Shown here in pieces: positions 42,101 through 57,100 of a stretch of DNA of 64,000 nt. A model generated the notes under the pieces. It was not told where the DNA came from and ran no database searches. It saw only the letters and a list, made by a program, of their open reading frames with translations. Position numbers and translations under genes: made by a program. Numbering within the stretch: position 1 is the first letter of the stretch; each line of letters opens with the position of its first letter. Source of the DNA: Prinia subflava (taxonomy: Eukaryota > Chordata > Aves > Passeriformes > Cisticolidae); the NCBI RefSeq assembly GCF_021018805.1, contig NC_086283.1, forward strand, positions 20,570,162-20,634,161, given 5' to 3'.

Positions 42101-45100
42101 AAAGCACCTTTCAAACTTAATTTTACAGAAATGTTAACGACCAGAACAAACTATTGAAGGTAAAGAAGAAAAGTAATTATTTCAACAGATGAAAGGAAAC
42201 AGTAAATTAACACACTTGCTTTAAAAGGGGTCTCAGTAACTTATCTGCTTTAAGGAAATACCATTAACTGGAGGTACCATGGATATTTCACTTAATATGT
42301 TTATGGTTTGGGGTTTCTTTTCTTTTCTGACCTTTAAAAATGAGGTCTGAGGCAAAAGGAGAGCCGTAAATCTTTAATTGAAATACAACAAGTTCCAGAA
42401 ACTGCTTTATCAAAATCATAGCAAGGGAATCGGTTCCTAAGTATCAACATTATGTGTCATGTTACACATACATCAAAGCCATCAACAGCAACAACCTTTA
42501 TGGCCACAGGGGCCTCTAAATTCTGAAGAAAGCAGGAAGACAAAACCAGTATGATTCAGAAATATTCCTAATGTACCACCAGTGCCTATGTACATAAAAA
42601 AAACCCCAGGGACAGCTAAACTAATCCTATCATTACATTAAAAAATATCTGGGGAGAAATTTGTCATAGTTTAGAAAATGTTAAGCTGCTTGTTATAAAT
42701 ACAAAACACACCAGTTTTTGTGCATGAGCTGTTATTCAGTGCAATTTTGAAAACTGTTTAAAAACAGTGACTGGCTTGTAAGCAAGATTTTCTTACCATA
42801 TGTGTTGCAATATGGAAGCAGATTGTGGACATTTCCAAAGGAATTTCATATATATATATATATATTTATATATATATTTAAAAAATGTTTACAGCAAATT
42901 TTAGGTGATCATTAGGGTTTATTTGTGGACATGCATTTTCTACACAATTTAAAAAGTACCGATTTAAATATGGAATTTGAAAATAATTTATTCTGCATAA
43001 CCAACACAGCTATATATGCTTTTCATTCTGAAATCACTCACTTGCAGATCTCAAATGGTTAATTATCCTCATGACTTACACATGTCCACTTTGAAAATAC
43101 AGTCCAATTTAGGGTTTTTTCAGCAAAGCTGGATTGCTGATGAAAGTGGCTTTAATCTGGGATTTTAATTAATATTTTTCCATGAAGGATACTTTAGTAA
43201 AGATATTACATTGTACTGCACATGCATCGATCTGCATGTGTGTATGCAGATTTCTAGGGATGAAAAATGCTAAACACACACACATCCATACAAGGCATAC
43301 ATGACCTAAGAAGTAAGGGAAGAACTGCACACAGAATTTGGCAATCCTGAAGTAAACTGAGAACCAGAAGGTCAAGAAAAACTGATGATGTAGTCGCAGC
43401 AAACGCTGGCTTTGACAGGAAAGCCAATTTAAGTAGTTCCCATGCCCCACAGCACAGATCAGCAGGCCCTTCTGTGAAAATCTTTTGGATGCCTATTTTT
43501 AAACTGCATCATATATAGAGTCTCTTCACTAACACCTCTGGATGATGCAGGATTATTATTTTGGGGAGGTATTTTCTTGTTGATGGTATTTTGATGTGGG
43601 AATAGGCACAATCTGGTTCATTCTTACACATTATTTAAATCATGCCAGTTAATGTCATGTCAGATAAGAACAGGAGTGAGAGTCATTTAAGGCCCTTTAT
43701 TTTTTGAAGGAGCAAAATGTATTATTTTGTCTGATTTGAAGAAAAAATTGAGGAATGCGTGGAAAAGTGCCCATGACTTTCTGACATGAAAAAAGTCTAC
43801 TCCACAGATTAACTCTCCCTTTAACAGTCTGATTTGAGGGTATTAAAGAGGGAAATTGAAGAAACAGCAGATGAAGACAACCCTTCATGAGAGAACTGCA
43901 AGTTGGAAAACCTTTAACCTGCGTTATCACACCCACCCAGACACTGTCAGATCTACTACCCAACCCAAGCTCAGCCTGCCACTCCTGCATTCATCACCCA
44001 GTGCTGGATTGATCATGATTTGGTATTGAGATGTGATAAATACCACCACATTCAAGCCTTCAAAGAGCAGCTCCTGAAATGCACGGTGACAGCGCTGTTG
44101 CTATAAACATATCTGCATCAATTATTAGGGTGAGAAGAATTTGTGAGCCAGCAGTCTAAAATAGTAAGTTTTAGCTGCACACAGCAAGGTATACACTTAT
44201 TTAAAAATAAATGTGAAATTCAGTCTTCCACAAAAGCAGCAATGTCATGAGAAAACTCAGGCTTTAAGTTTTGTAAACGCTGCGTTTTCAATATTAGAGT
44301 GTCAGTCTTCATTCACTCTCTGACAAGGTTGTCAATCAAACAGCAATCTAGTTTTGTAAGACTTTAACCAAAGATCAAAGCAATGATACTGCTGAGTTCA
44401 CATTACCTTCCCAGAGATAACCACTTGAGCACTTTCACAGCACTGCATCGATATTAACTTTGCACTATTCCTTCCAAGCAAATAAAACAAGACGAAGTTT
44501 GACAGCCCTGCTGGCTTCTGCTCTCAGCCCTGATCCAAGCTGAATCCCGGTGCCATTCCCTCTATCCCTTATAACTCCTCCTGGATATTGAAGGTGAGGA
44601 CTGCAGGACCTGCGTTCAGTTACACTTTCATCAATTAAAAGAAAATGAAATGTGCTTTCTGTCTCCTTTGAGGAACACATCAAATGTCTTTTCCTCAATA
44701 ACAATAGCTGGGCAATAAAAAGATGAGTGAGCAAAATGTGGTATATCATCATTTTGCCTTTGACTCCAGCCCAATGGCAAATGAAAGGCATCCAAAATCA
44801 ATTTCCAGAAGCTAATAAATTCAGTATGTGAAAGAAGTGAAAATATAACTTTTGCAGCCTCATCATCAAGCTGATTTGTAAGCAAAGCTGGGCCCAATTC
44901 CTGCACCCTATGGCACCCATATTTTCAGTTTCATGCAGGTAATATACCATTTCTCCACAGTTTCTATTCCGAGGCTAAACAGAGAGATATATACATCTAT
45001 ATCTTCTTTCCACAAACATATGTCCTTCCAATATCATAATAAAAATCTGAATGTACTGTGCCCAGGAAATCGTGTCGATCCCTATCAGTTACTTCCTCCA

Positions 45101-48100
45101 GTAACAGTGAAGGGAAGGTGAAGGCAAATGCTGCTCCAAGGGCACAATCTGAGCACAGCTTCCTATAGCTCCACAGGAATTTCAGGGCAGGCCTCTTTAT
45201 GGCAGCATGGGCAGGGGCTGTGGGGGCTTTTATTTGCTTGTTAACTGCAGCACTTGCCAGACCATGCCCAGCTAAAGGAAAGATTCCTAAGGGAATACTG
45301 TGTGACCATAATCACAATTTAAAATACTCCATGAGCAGTGCTGAATATCTGCAGGGTATGGCTTTGGATCTGACACTACTGAGGGCTTCCACTCACCTCA
45401 AGCAGTTCTTCTATGTGATACACTATCAATTTTTTCAAATCTAAACCAACTGCAGACCGCAATATTACACTTACCTAACACACTGAAAATTCATTAAAAG
45501 TGCTAAAATTTTCTTGGTGTGGTACTTACTTGAGAAGAATAAATAAAGTAGGGAAAAAACCCCAAAACATCAAAACCAAAATGGTTTCTGATCCCAAGGG
45601 TTTCTTTGTCAATATATGGATTTGTTTCCTACAGAAAAAAAAAAAAAAAAAGACAAAAAACTCCAAAACATAAACAGAAAAAACCGGAAGGGAGACAGGA
45701 AGGCAGGCAAGCTGGGTGCTGGAGAGAGCTTGAATTGGCAGTAGAAAATGTGGCTGGGGAGCGTAGCTTAGGAATGATGGTGTATGTGGACTGAGGACAT
45801 GTGCAAGATTTGGAAAACAGCAGGTGGATGAACAGAATTATATTTAAAGGGGAGAAGTTAGAACTAGGTGAGAACAGTAAAGGAATCACACTCAGAGTGT
45901 AAAATATTGCTTTGTCACTTAGTTCATACTGCGAACATGTCCAGGTTTTTTTTTTCCAAGTCAGCAGCAATGGGAAATGCTGTTCTTTCTTACTCTATCT
46001 GTCACCAGGGCACCATTCTCCTCCTTTTGGGAGCCTAGACTGTTAATATGGGACCTGGGACAACTATTTCCTCACACTGCAAGAAACATTCTGCTGAGGG
46101 GTTTATTTGTCAGAAATACCAGATCACACTACCTCTTTCTTTACTCCAAGATTTTAGTGAGCAGTTAGAAATGAGTGACTATGGAATCCAACTCAAATCT
46201 GGGTAACACTGTAAAACACTGTTTGTTGTATCTACTTTACCTGTTCACCTCTAATGTTTACAAGCAAGAAATAATGATTTTTTAGTCTCAAACACTGTTT
46301 CTCCAGCTGAAGAGTCTGAGCCATGCCTGCCCTCCACACTTACAGCTTTCTAAAACCCACCTATTAAAAAGCAGAAAGTCTGGGAGATTATGTTGCTGAT
46401 ATTTCTGTAGTAGCAAATAAACACTAGAATATCTTTCCAATCTCCTGCAGACAGAGCAGGCTAGGAAGTGTGAATGCAAATGTGAAGCCGGCTTTGAAAG
46501 AGCAGCTCTGTGTGTAAGGGGTCACCTGGATGTTGTGACAGTGCTGTTGCACCCATGACTGCCCTGCTTTATCCCTGGGGCTGAGCTCCCCCAGAGTTGG
46601 CTGGACAGCAGCAGAACGCCAGCGCAGGCACGAGGCACAAGAGCACGTTTGATGTGTGATGTGACATGCAAGTGAAGCTGTGAACGCCACGCATCACCCT
46701 GCAGCAAGCATTCTGCCAGAAGCCAGTCCTGTCCAACTCCCCTCTGCCAGCTCTGCAACCGCACAGGCCAGGACACGGGGTCTTGCGTGTGTTGGGGTGA
46801 CCCCTGCCCTGGGGGACTCTGACACAGTTCATGGGCTGAGCACATCTCCGTCCACAGCCCACGGAACATAGAGATGGGATTTGATGCATCACAAACCACA
46901 GCAGCACTGCAAAGGCCCCTCTTAGATGTTAACATGGGTTAAGTACTCTGCACTAGAAGTACCTGCTCACAAAACATCTTTAAACTGGTGCTGAGCACCC
47001 TGATCCGAACCAACTGCAAGACGAGATATTACAGAATATCGATTACACTTCACCTGTTTACATTTAAGATTTCCCTGGGGTGCTGTACTTACTTCAAAAG
47101 AATAATCAAATGAAAAAAAACCCCACCAAAACCAAACAGATTTTTGTATAGCACCAGTTTCAAACAGGACCTATGAGGTGCTACCCCTTCCCAGCCTCCA
47201 CTCAGCATGGAGAGATTTCACACAGCTTCAAGCATGAATTAACCACACTTGTCCTTCCTGGTCATAGGATTTAAGACTGATTTTTGAAATCAAAGTTTAA
47301 AAAGCTAAACTTTTCTGTATTTCCTTTTATCTTTGAAAATGCCACCCAAAAATAGTTTCTCCTAAATTCTGACAGTTTCTTCTGTAAAGACGAAAGGCAC
47401 ATTTATAAAAGCATCTAAAAACCAGAATATGCTTAAATATAAAAATTGCCTAACTGTATCCATAACTAAGTCTTCATTTAGTTAAAAAGTTTTGATATTA
47501 TCTCTTATTATTTATTCTTCAAAGGAGAACAGTAATTAGAAAAGTTCTGCGAATTTGCACTAATGAAGCTGAAAAATCTACTATGAAGTAATGAATTTTA
47601 TTAATCGCCATGCAAGCAATAAGTAAAAACATGTTAAAATTTTAAGTACACCTAGCTCTTTCTTTTAATTTTTATAGGAGTTTATGTTAAATTACTTACA
47701 GGTTATTTCCAAGAATCACAGAATGATTTAGATTGGAAGGGACCTTAGAGAATATCTTGTTCCAACACTCTGCTTATGAGCAGGGACACCTCGCATTACA
47801 CAAGGCTACTCATTTCTAAGTCTTTGTAACAATTTAAACTGGGAAATGTAGTTTTCCACAAATTTGAACTACTAACAAGGACTTTATATTCCCTAAACAC
47901 TGAAAAAGAGAGGAGACTTAAATATTCATCAAAATCACATTGCAGAATCTAAGCAGAAACATGAAGAGTGCTGGGATTGAGTATGAAAGGAAACCTCAAA
48001 TCTCTCTTTTGTTTCCATCTTTCTTCCCTTCCCCACTTCCAGCAGCTTTCCTTGCTGTGCTCAGGACATCTCTCTAAATCCAGGGGAAAAAAGGACTCCC

Positions 48101-51100
48101 ATAAAAATGCCTTATGCCAGGATGTGTTAGCACCATTACGTGAAATAATTGTTCCTTGGGAGATTCTAGACAGTCAATTAACCCCCAATTCACGACTCAA
48201 GTGGCAGAGCAGACACTCCATGAATAAAGGGTAGGGGTTCAATTCTCAATTAGGATGAATTTTTTTCTCAATAGTTTAATCTTGTGGTCAATTAAATCCC
48301 CAAGTGTTGTATTAATTATTATATGAATTCTACGCAATGTCTAATTTAAAGGTTAGTTATGGTGTACCACAACTGGACTAGAGTGCAGGGCTTAAAGTTT
48401 TCAAAAAAATTCTACCTTAGGGGTAAAAATCCCCTCTTCTGAAAAATGACAAGGAAATGTCTTTACATTCTGCTTCCCTAATCTGGGATACTTTAAATGT
48501 CTCCTAGATTTTACACAAGAGGTAAGACTGCATTATGTCACAGATCATTAGAAACCTGTTTACTGCTGCTCCACACATTGCTATCACCAGTTATAATAAA
48601 CAGGGTTTCTAAGCAGACTTTTAAGCATTAATCTCATCTCCAATTGCTGAGCTTTCCTATATTGCTGGGCACAGCAGCTTGGAATAGTAGCTTACTTTTC
48701 CATCTGTCAGACATATAGACACTATCGGTTTGTGAAGTACTTTCTTGGTGCTCTTTTTGTTAGAATAAAGTCCTGGATTTCCTTGGGGAAGCAAGGGACA
48801 TATGCTGGTGCTCTATGGTTTCCGAGTTACTGCAGAGATGAATTCCTCTTGGCCAGCTTTCTGTTGAATAGGGGCTGGAATCATATAAAACAGCAACTTG
48901 TGAAAAAAAAAAAACCCACAGTAAAATCGTGAGTTCGCTGGCCAAATCAGTCATCTTTTTTCAACTAATTATTTTTCTTGCTCAAAATGAAGACAGTTTG
49001 TCTTTGAAAAGACTGTCTATCATTAAAAAGGAAAAGTATGGAAAGTTTTTGAAACAACTATAACAGATGTCATAGCAGTTGAAAGTACAATTAGAAAGCA
49101 CAACGCCGCAGAAATAAAACTTCAAACAAAAGCAAAAAGAGTTCTTTGTGCACATCAATAATTTAGAATGATTTAAGAACTGTTTTATAGATGCAAGTGG
49201 AGCTCTTTCTGTCTATATATAAATCGAATGTGGTCTTTATAGGCAAACAAAAAGGGGATACAATCTTTTAAAATTATTTTTAGGATAATTGTTTCCACAG
49301 CAAACATCATTATTTATCAGTTTTGAAAACACGCCAACTGCCAACATTTGAAATGCACAAACCTTGGAACACAACACAGGAAAAGGTAATCTCCCCTCTT
49401 TTCTAAAACAGTTTTGCATTTATTTTATATATTTGTCAAGTTCTTATCTCAAAGTCCATGCAGTTTACCCATTTCTATCAGAAATCGTATTTTATTTTTA
49501 ATCACCTTCCCATAGCTAATTTGTTAACTCAGGAAGGGAAACTGTTATTGCTACCAGATGCTGTTACCTTCCTGCTCACTCACATATTCCTATAAATTGA
49601 TTCAACGGCCTTGAAAACAAGGTTTAATATGTATTATTATGCCTTCTGGATTTCTTCTGTTATAATCTCTTTTTTTAGATGAACAGTCTCATTTTGGTGA
49701 TGCAAACATTCTAAAGCTACACTACAGACACTTCCCATTGTAACTCCTTCAGGACAGTACTGCAGGATGCTGCTGGTGCTTTGCCAGCAGAAATTTCTCT
49801 GTAGCTTTATTTCTATGTGTAGACTTCAAGAAAAAAAGAAAACCAGGCAGTTTCATGCATAGAGAGCTGAGATTTTCCTTTTCAGATGAGGAGGAATATT
49901 AGGAATAAATGACTTGAGACTGTTAAGTTTTCTACAGAGGAAATGGGAACAAATGTTCTTGTAGGTCATAGAAGAGAAACTAGTTCCCCAACAACTTCCA
50001 CACTGGAATATCTGGAGTCAGCCAGGAAAGCCCCACCACAGCCGCTTTGCTGCTCAAAAGAGCAAAAATGACAAAAAAATTTGAACAAAAAGAACAAACT
50101 GGAAACTTTGAGACTTCAGTTCTACTATTACAATTTATGAACCCCCGTAATCTGTGTAGGTTTGCACTTATTAGTGAAAAAACCCCACACTGATTCTGCC
50201 AATTTAGCAGCAACTGTTCCAGAAAGATAATCATACTTCGCAGATACTTGGGACCATTTACCCTCAGTATTTTATGTGACTGATGATACATGAGCGGCTA
50301 GTTGTGTAAAATTAAAGCTCCAATATCTAATATGGGCCATATAGGAAGTTACAAAACACTCATCCTAAAACAGGCTGCTGAAAAGCTAGCTTGTGTATTA
50401 GAGAGAATTCTTATTGTGAATCAGACTCTAATCTAGAAATACTTGACTCATTTTCTGCTGAGTTTTCCACATCTGTGTACGGAGAGAAATTAACAACGAC
50501 CATTCCTGAAACATCAGAATTGTCTCTCAGGAACTTATTAATTAGTTTTTAATATTGGTGGATTTCCTTCTTTTTTTTTTTTAATATCAAAAGCTTTGTA
50601 CAAAGAAATTATGTCATGATATAATCCTTATTATTGTTATTACTACTGCTGCTGCTGATTCTACAGAAATATTATGCCTTTCTTGTAATAGATCAGTTAA
50701 AATAAAATTTGGTATATATAAATATAGATGGTATATAAATATACATAAATATAGATCTGTGGTTTTACGGAGCAATTCCAACTCTCCTTTCTGCCTAAAC
50801 CCCTCCTGCCTCCAGTGCCAAAGGCAATATGACAATGACAATAATGTCAAAAGTCAAACAGCAGCTCTGGTGACTCCTCCTTTAATATGAGAATCTCTCC
50901 ACACTTTTGCCTGGAGGGCACCATCATTACAGTCAATTTCTAGATTTTCAAACTAACAAAAAACCAAGACAACAGTAACAAATACAGGCCAGTCTCCTAA
51001 TCGACAGCCTCTAAGAAGTCCCCAGAGGTTAAAGATGTATAAATAACATCCTATTTTCTGAACAATGCTTATTTTCTGGCCTCTGTGAGTAGGCACGTGT

Positions 51101-54100
51101 ACAGACACATATCCCATTTTCTACACCACCTCAGCCATCTCCCAGAGATGCTCCATCATCCAACATATTCCACATCAAAGAGGCATCTTCCACCACACCA
51201 CAAGAGGCTCTCCACTGAACTGTCAGTAAAATTTGTACAGCTCTGGATCCCCTTGCTGACAACACACACCCGAAAAAGCCACGGGATATGTTCAGCAAAT
51301 TCACACAAGTCAGGTCTAACTATCAAAATATCACAGAGCAGCCACAGTGACGGATAAAACAGACAGATCCAAAACTGCACCATGTTTTATAGATTATAAC
51401 ATCTCACAATACACCTGGAAGCAGAATTTTACTTATTAAACTGCTTGTTATAGCCTGTCACAGTCTGTCAACTAGAAGAAAAATCTGCTTTGGAAATGAC
51501 TTTCACACTGACTACAAAGAAGAAAATAAATCAGTTGGGATTTTCACACCAACATGGAAAGGCCAAGCATGACCAAAGAAGTGTGCTAGGAATTTTGTAT
51601 TGGAGTAATCCCTCTTTCTAGTTTGTACTCATTCACCTCCAATTTCAGAGTTCACAGCTGTCTCTCCTTCCACCTTTTTATCAATCCTGCTACAAGAAGA
51701 ATATTCACAGCTAGGAATCTTCAGCAGGGACCCACAAGGATCTTCAAGTCCAGCTCTTCAGTGAATGGTCCATGCAAGGATAGAATCCTCCTTAAAACCT
51801 TGGCATTATCAGCACCAGGCTGTAACAAACTGAGCTAATCCAGTTGAAATGATATTAATTGATTGCAATTGTGGGCTCCTGCTCTTTCAGGCATGATGAT
51901 GAATTTCCAAAGGACAGCAGATGTGGAATTGCATTTTATGGAAATGGTTTGCTCTGGCTCACCCCTGGAAAATGTATGGTTTATCCCAAGTCTGTACCCT
52001 CCCTGCAGTATCAAGTTATCTGTAACCTCATTGGCTGGAGAATGTTACTGCACCCCTTTGAACCTCTGTGATAAGAATGCTAAGGCAAGAGGTCTCGCCC
52101 TCTTTGCCCCTCTCCCCCTGGAGGCCTCTGGATGCTCCCCTTCCCTCTTCCCCTTTCCCCCTCTCCCCTTCCCTTCCCCTCTCCCTCAGTGAATAAACCC
52201 TCACCTCATCAGCACCCCACCGGCGTCTGAAGTCTCTTTGCCTGCCAGCGCGGGAACAACCACGACCCCAGACCCCGGGGGTCTTTCAGGGACCCCCACC
52301 CCCCCGAGCCCCGCAAAATTTACACAACAACAAGCAGATAATATGAAAAACTTACTGAGAGAATGTCCATCCCCAGAAACTGTTGTGGCTGTAACACACA
52401 AATCCCACACACAGTCCAATGGGCTGGAGTGGTGCCTTCTGCCCTATCAAACATGAAATCTGATTTCCTGCAATCCACAGCCCCAGGGGCTTCTGAGATG
52501 AGCACATGGGCCATTATCAGCTCTGCTAACAAGAATTCATGTAACTTCATCAAAGGAATTAAACATAATGTCTGAGATATAATGAAGAACACATTTATTC
52601 TAGTTTCACGACTACACATCAAGAGCAATCTTTTTCTACGTCCACTCTGAGGTTAGTTCACTATCTTATGCAGTGCAATATCAATGCAATCCTTGAATGG
52701 TTAGGGTTAGAAGTTCACTAAGGATTTATTACTTGTTATTATTAGGAATATTCTAATGCACTGAACTTTCTAAAACACTTTGGAGATGAACTTTAATGTG
52801 AGTTTTGTCTCAGCTTTGCTGTCCCCAGAAGCCTCTGGGCAGCAAGTCCTCCACAAAAGGGAAGACAGAGTCCTTAATTGCCATCTTAATGTGACTGTTA
52901 CACAGGAGACAGACACACTCCACAGAGCCATCTTAGATATTCAAGATCAAACTAGAAAAAAAGTCCCTGAGTACAAAAAAAATGCTACACAAAATACCAT
53001 CCACCAGTGCTGGATTTCTCTTCTGACAGCAGGAGCACACACTGCTGTCACAATCATGAGCTCTGTATTTCACTGATCTGGAACATCCAGCTGTGGGCAG
53101 CAGGACACACACTGGCTCACTGGTAAGAACCCTCAGGAAAGAAGTGTGTTTTATGAAGCGCAGCTTCTGTGAATTTCCTGAAGGTCCTCCTCAGTCACAA
53201 ATACTGTCAAACTTCCAAAGCTACCAATTAACAATTTTTATTACTAACTTGAATCTTTATCTGCATTTTTATCCCTTTCTTCCTCTGTGTGTGCACAGCT
53301 GCAAACTTGGGCACACAAAAGCAGGAGCACAGTGCCCCTGAGCATGTTTGGTGCTGAGGTGGGGGAGACTGAGCCCCTGTTGGTGCATTCCCCAAGATCC
53401 CAAGGATTTCTGTAACATGACAAAAAAATTCATCAACCTCTCAGGACACAGACTGTCCACATCTTACTCCTGATGATGAGGACTGAAGGCAAACTTATTA
53501 AATAAGTAACTCACAGATGTTAACAGTGTCACCACCTGCAGGTCTCAGGTTAATGACTTTGCACCAGAGGTAACACCAAGCAGAGAATCCAGTGTGTCAG
53601 TTTTAAGGTCAGTGCTAAGGAAAAGATTCTTGGGCCTAATGCAAAAGCTTTCTAAGGTCACTGGGTGCCAACCAACAATTTTCCTGCTCTTTATAGTTTT
53701 CAAATTTGATACAGCTCAAAGGAACCTACATAAAACAATTCCCAGCATTGGAGAAAAAGTGGGAATAATCCTGAACAGACAACTGACTGAAGAGTAGCTA
53801 CCTGATTTTCCTCTTATTTGCCCATTTTATTGCACAGACTGACATGAATACCCCACTAAAAATTTGTTTCAAAGCCTTTTCAGTAAAGAAAATTTCATTA
53901 TTTCACTGTGTTTATACAGACTCATAATTTGTAGTGTTTAGGCAGCGATACATTAAAGCCACTGAAATCTAATAAATAAAGCATATTAATAAATTATATA
54001 TGAATGCAAGAATCTGCCTTAGCCCATCTGCCACAATAACTGTGAAGTAGGTATTTTACTCATCAGAAAAAGAGAATTCCTAAAAATAATTCTGCAAATA

Positions 54101-57100
54101 AAGCTCTAATATAAACTTAATGTAAAAGGTGTGACCTTGGAGTACCTCACTAGCATCTCTTGCATAATTGCCTTTACATTCATAAATCTTTCAGCAATGG
54201 TTAAGCACACAATTATGACATCATGAGTACAGAGACTTCAAAAATTAAAGTTTTACCTTTATTAATTATTTACATTTTGTGAATCTAAGTGTTAATACGA
54301 TCACATCTACTATTAGTCCATCTTTTTAACAGCTGTCAGTTCACTTGTAGGTTAAATTTAACAACAAAAAAACTTGCAGAAAATGCCTCCACCCAGAATA
54401 GAGCTCTGTGCTTCTTATTTTTCAGTATTCTTTGAGGATAGAAAATGTAAAAATATCTCTGACTTATCAAGTGAACTTTTACACTGCACATGTCACTAAA
54501 TGTTTGGGAAAAAGAAATCTTTAAATTCATGTACTATTGGACCCACTGCTAATGAAACAATCCCAGGGTCTGTGATTCACACACTTAGACACCAGAATGA
54601 ACATGGTTTCACTCCTGATTTGGGGAGTTCTTCATGTATTCATGAACACATTTGTGAAGAAAACAGCTTTTTTGTCCTTATATCTTTAACGTGACAGTAC
54701 TGACATATCAAACAAGCAACACAGAGAGATCATGTGAGATGCTGGCACCTACTGCACACTTTGTTCAGACACTGTGTGGTTCAGCTTCGTGCTCCTCGTT
54801 CTCCTTCTCATTCCTTCCCTTTTCTACCTGGATGCTTTCAGATTAATTGTTAGGAAAGTCCCCTCTCTGGAGCACAGCCCCCACCAGCCTGTTGCTGTTT
54901 CAGGTGTTCTGCACCTGCTTATTCTCCTCCCCTCACATCCTGAGTAGCCCAGTCCTTTGGCAGTGATTAATTTAAACAGCATAAACCCTCTTTTCTGCTA
55001 ATGAAATCCAATAAATAAGTATGGTTACTCTTTCATTACCGCGCTCTCTGGCCATCTGAAAATATTTCACTCAGCAGACTGAAATGGTGCAAAATTCTCC
55101 TTTCCTCGAAGCAATAAAGGGAAAGGTGTTCTTTAATAAACTGGAAAGGGAGAGCTGCCAGATGCATAGTTTGGAGAGTACCATGTGCTGGGCCATGGGA
55201 CACAGCCCCAGAGCCTGGATTTGGGCTCTGGAGATGCAGGATGGGCTGAAGGAGCAGGCTGCCTCCAGGCAGCCCTGGGAGTACAGGACAAGCCCCCTTC
55301 TCAGCAAAAGTCACATTTATTTGTGCTCACAGGCTGCATGAACAGAGGGTTAAGTGACAATAAGGGTCATTCATGGAATTTTCTTACAGTGTTTTCCTCT
55401 GGTTTGCACCCCAAATCCCATGTGAATATGTTATCCATGTCTGGGTAACAACCAGCAGCACGAGCTGGGGGAAAAAACCTTCCAAAAGACCAAGCTTTGG
55501 TCAAACTGTTCCCACTGAAGACATCCTGTACATCCCCATTGATTTCACTGTGGCAAGAGTTGGGCAAGTGCCTTTTATTGCTCCAGCCTATGTGAGGAGT
55601 TTGAAATATTTCTTGTCATGCAGTCAAACAGAATAATTGTACCAGCATCTAAATCTGGCTGGAAGGCACAGCCAAATTCTTTTCTAGCTCATTTCACCTT
55701 CCTAATGCCAGAATTCGTATGCAGGTTTCTGTAAAGCCTATACAGGGCTGTGTCAAACACAATCCTACCCCACACAATAGAGACTTTTTTCCAGGATATG
55801 TATTGAAGCAGATGAATTTAAAGTGTAGTTTCTGTGAGTAATTGTGCAGGTAAAATGTGGGGTTGTGTTCTAGGGGGGGATTTTGTAACTGCTTCCTTGC
55901 ACTAGTGATTTCAAAATAAAGTGCAGATTACTTTTGATATGGTTTTCACTCAGAAATAGATGCACAGGCAAAATGCTGGTGTAACATGCCAGAAAAAGAC
56001 ATTTGACAAAATTACAGTACTGTAAGTAATCCATGCAGTAAAACCAATTTTAGATATATATAAAAAGACCCCAAACCATGCAGACTTCCAAAGAAGTTCG
56101 ACTTTGTTGTCCTCTAATGTTAAATCTGACCATATTTCTTCTAAAAGGATGATGAAAGGATGCAGAGTAATTGAGATTCAATGGCATTTCTCCTTCAAAA
56201 AGCTTAAAGGTATGGCTGTAACTGGGCTCTAAATGCTCTGCAATGAGACAGCCACCAGTTCTGGAAATTCTGCTCCACCAACATAAGCAAACAAATCACA
56301 GGAATTCCAGCAACCTCATACTAACTGTCTTTTAAAGAAGCACTGTTGTGCAGCCATGTCCTCCTCAGCCCAAATCACCTTGAAATTACTTTGATGAACA
56401 CAAAGTGGCACATTTTTTTCTGTTGCTGAGATCACTTAAAATGGGACATAGAAAACAAAAACTGTGTGTCCCGAGGGGTGTTTTGTCTATAATAATTACA
56501 ATAACTTTTATCAGCTTTTTATGCTAAGATTACACATAAGTAGTACTTCTGATAAATCTGAGTTCCTTAATTTTCAATGGTTGCTTTCTTAATTGCTACA
56601 GAGAACTCGGCTTTGTGAAGTTATGTCAAGGTGTGCAACACAAAAACACATTCAATATATGCCTTCAATAATTTCTTTGTTGTTTGAAAACTTCCAACTT
56701 ACAGCAAAGCTGGCGTTTTATGGCCTGCAGAGCTATAAATCATTTTTAAAATCATGATGATATTACTCAAAACAGATGTGAAAACATATGTTTGCCACGG
56801 TTGTATAAACCGCTTACTTGTCATACTTAATAAATGTTGATACTTTTATTTTAACTACATTCCTTCTTAATAACTTTGAAAATCTTTTTCATGGTGAATA
56901 TATTTTACTTTGGCAAGAGTAATGGCAGGTTTGGAAAAACAAAGCTTACTCTGTATACAAATTACATGGATGTTATCTGCAGGGCAAGGCAGCACAGATC
57001 ACTCTCCTCACACTGTCCACATCTGACTCTAAAACACTCAGAATAACTGAGGTGCACCAGAGCCCAAAATAATTATACAGGCGGAAAGAGTAACAGTATT

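Noticed and set aside
44465..44906. Minus-strand frames of 108 and 91 codons
   Set aside because: No recognisable domain, overlapping frames and no splice context matching DACH2 phases.
45629..45970. 113-codon minus-strand frame ending in Phe-rich sequence
   Set aside because: The Phe run is the translated complement of the poly-A tract, and the rest is not recognisable.
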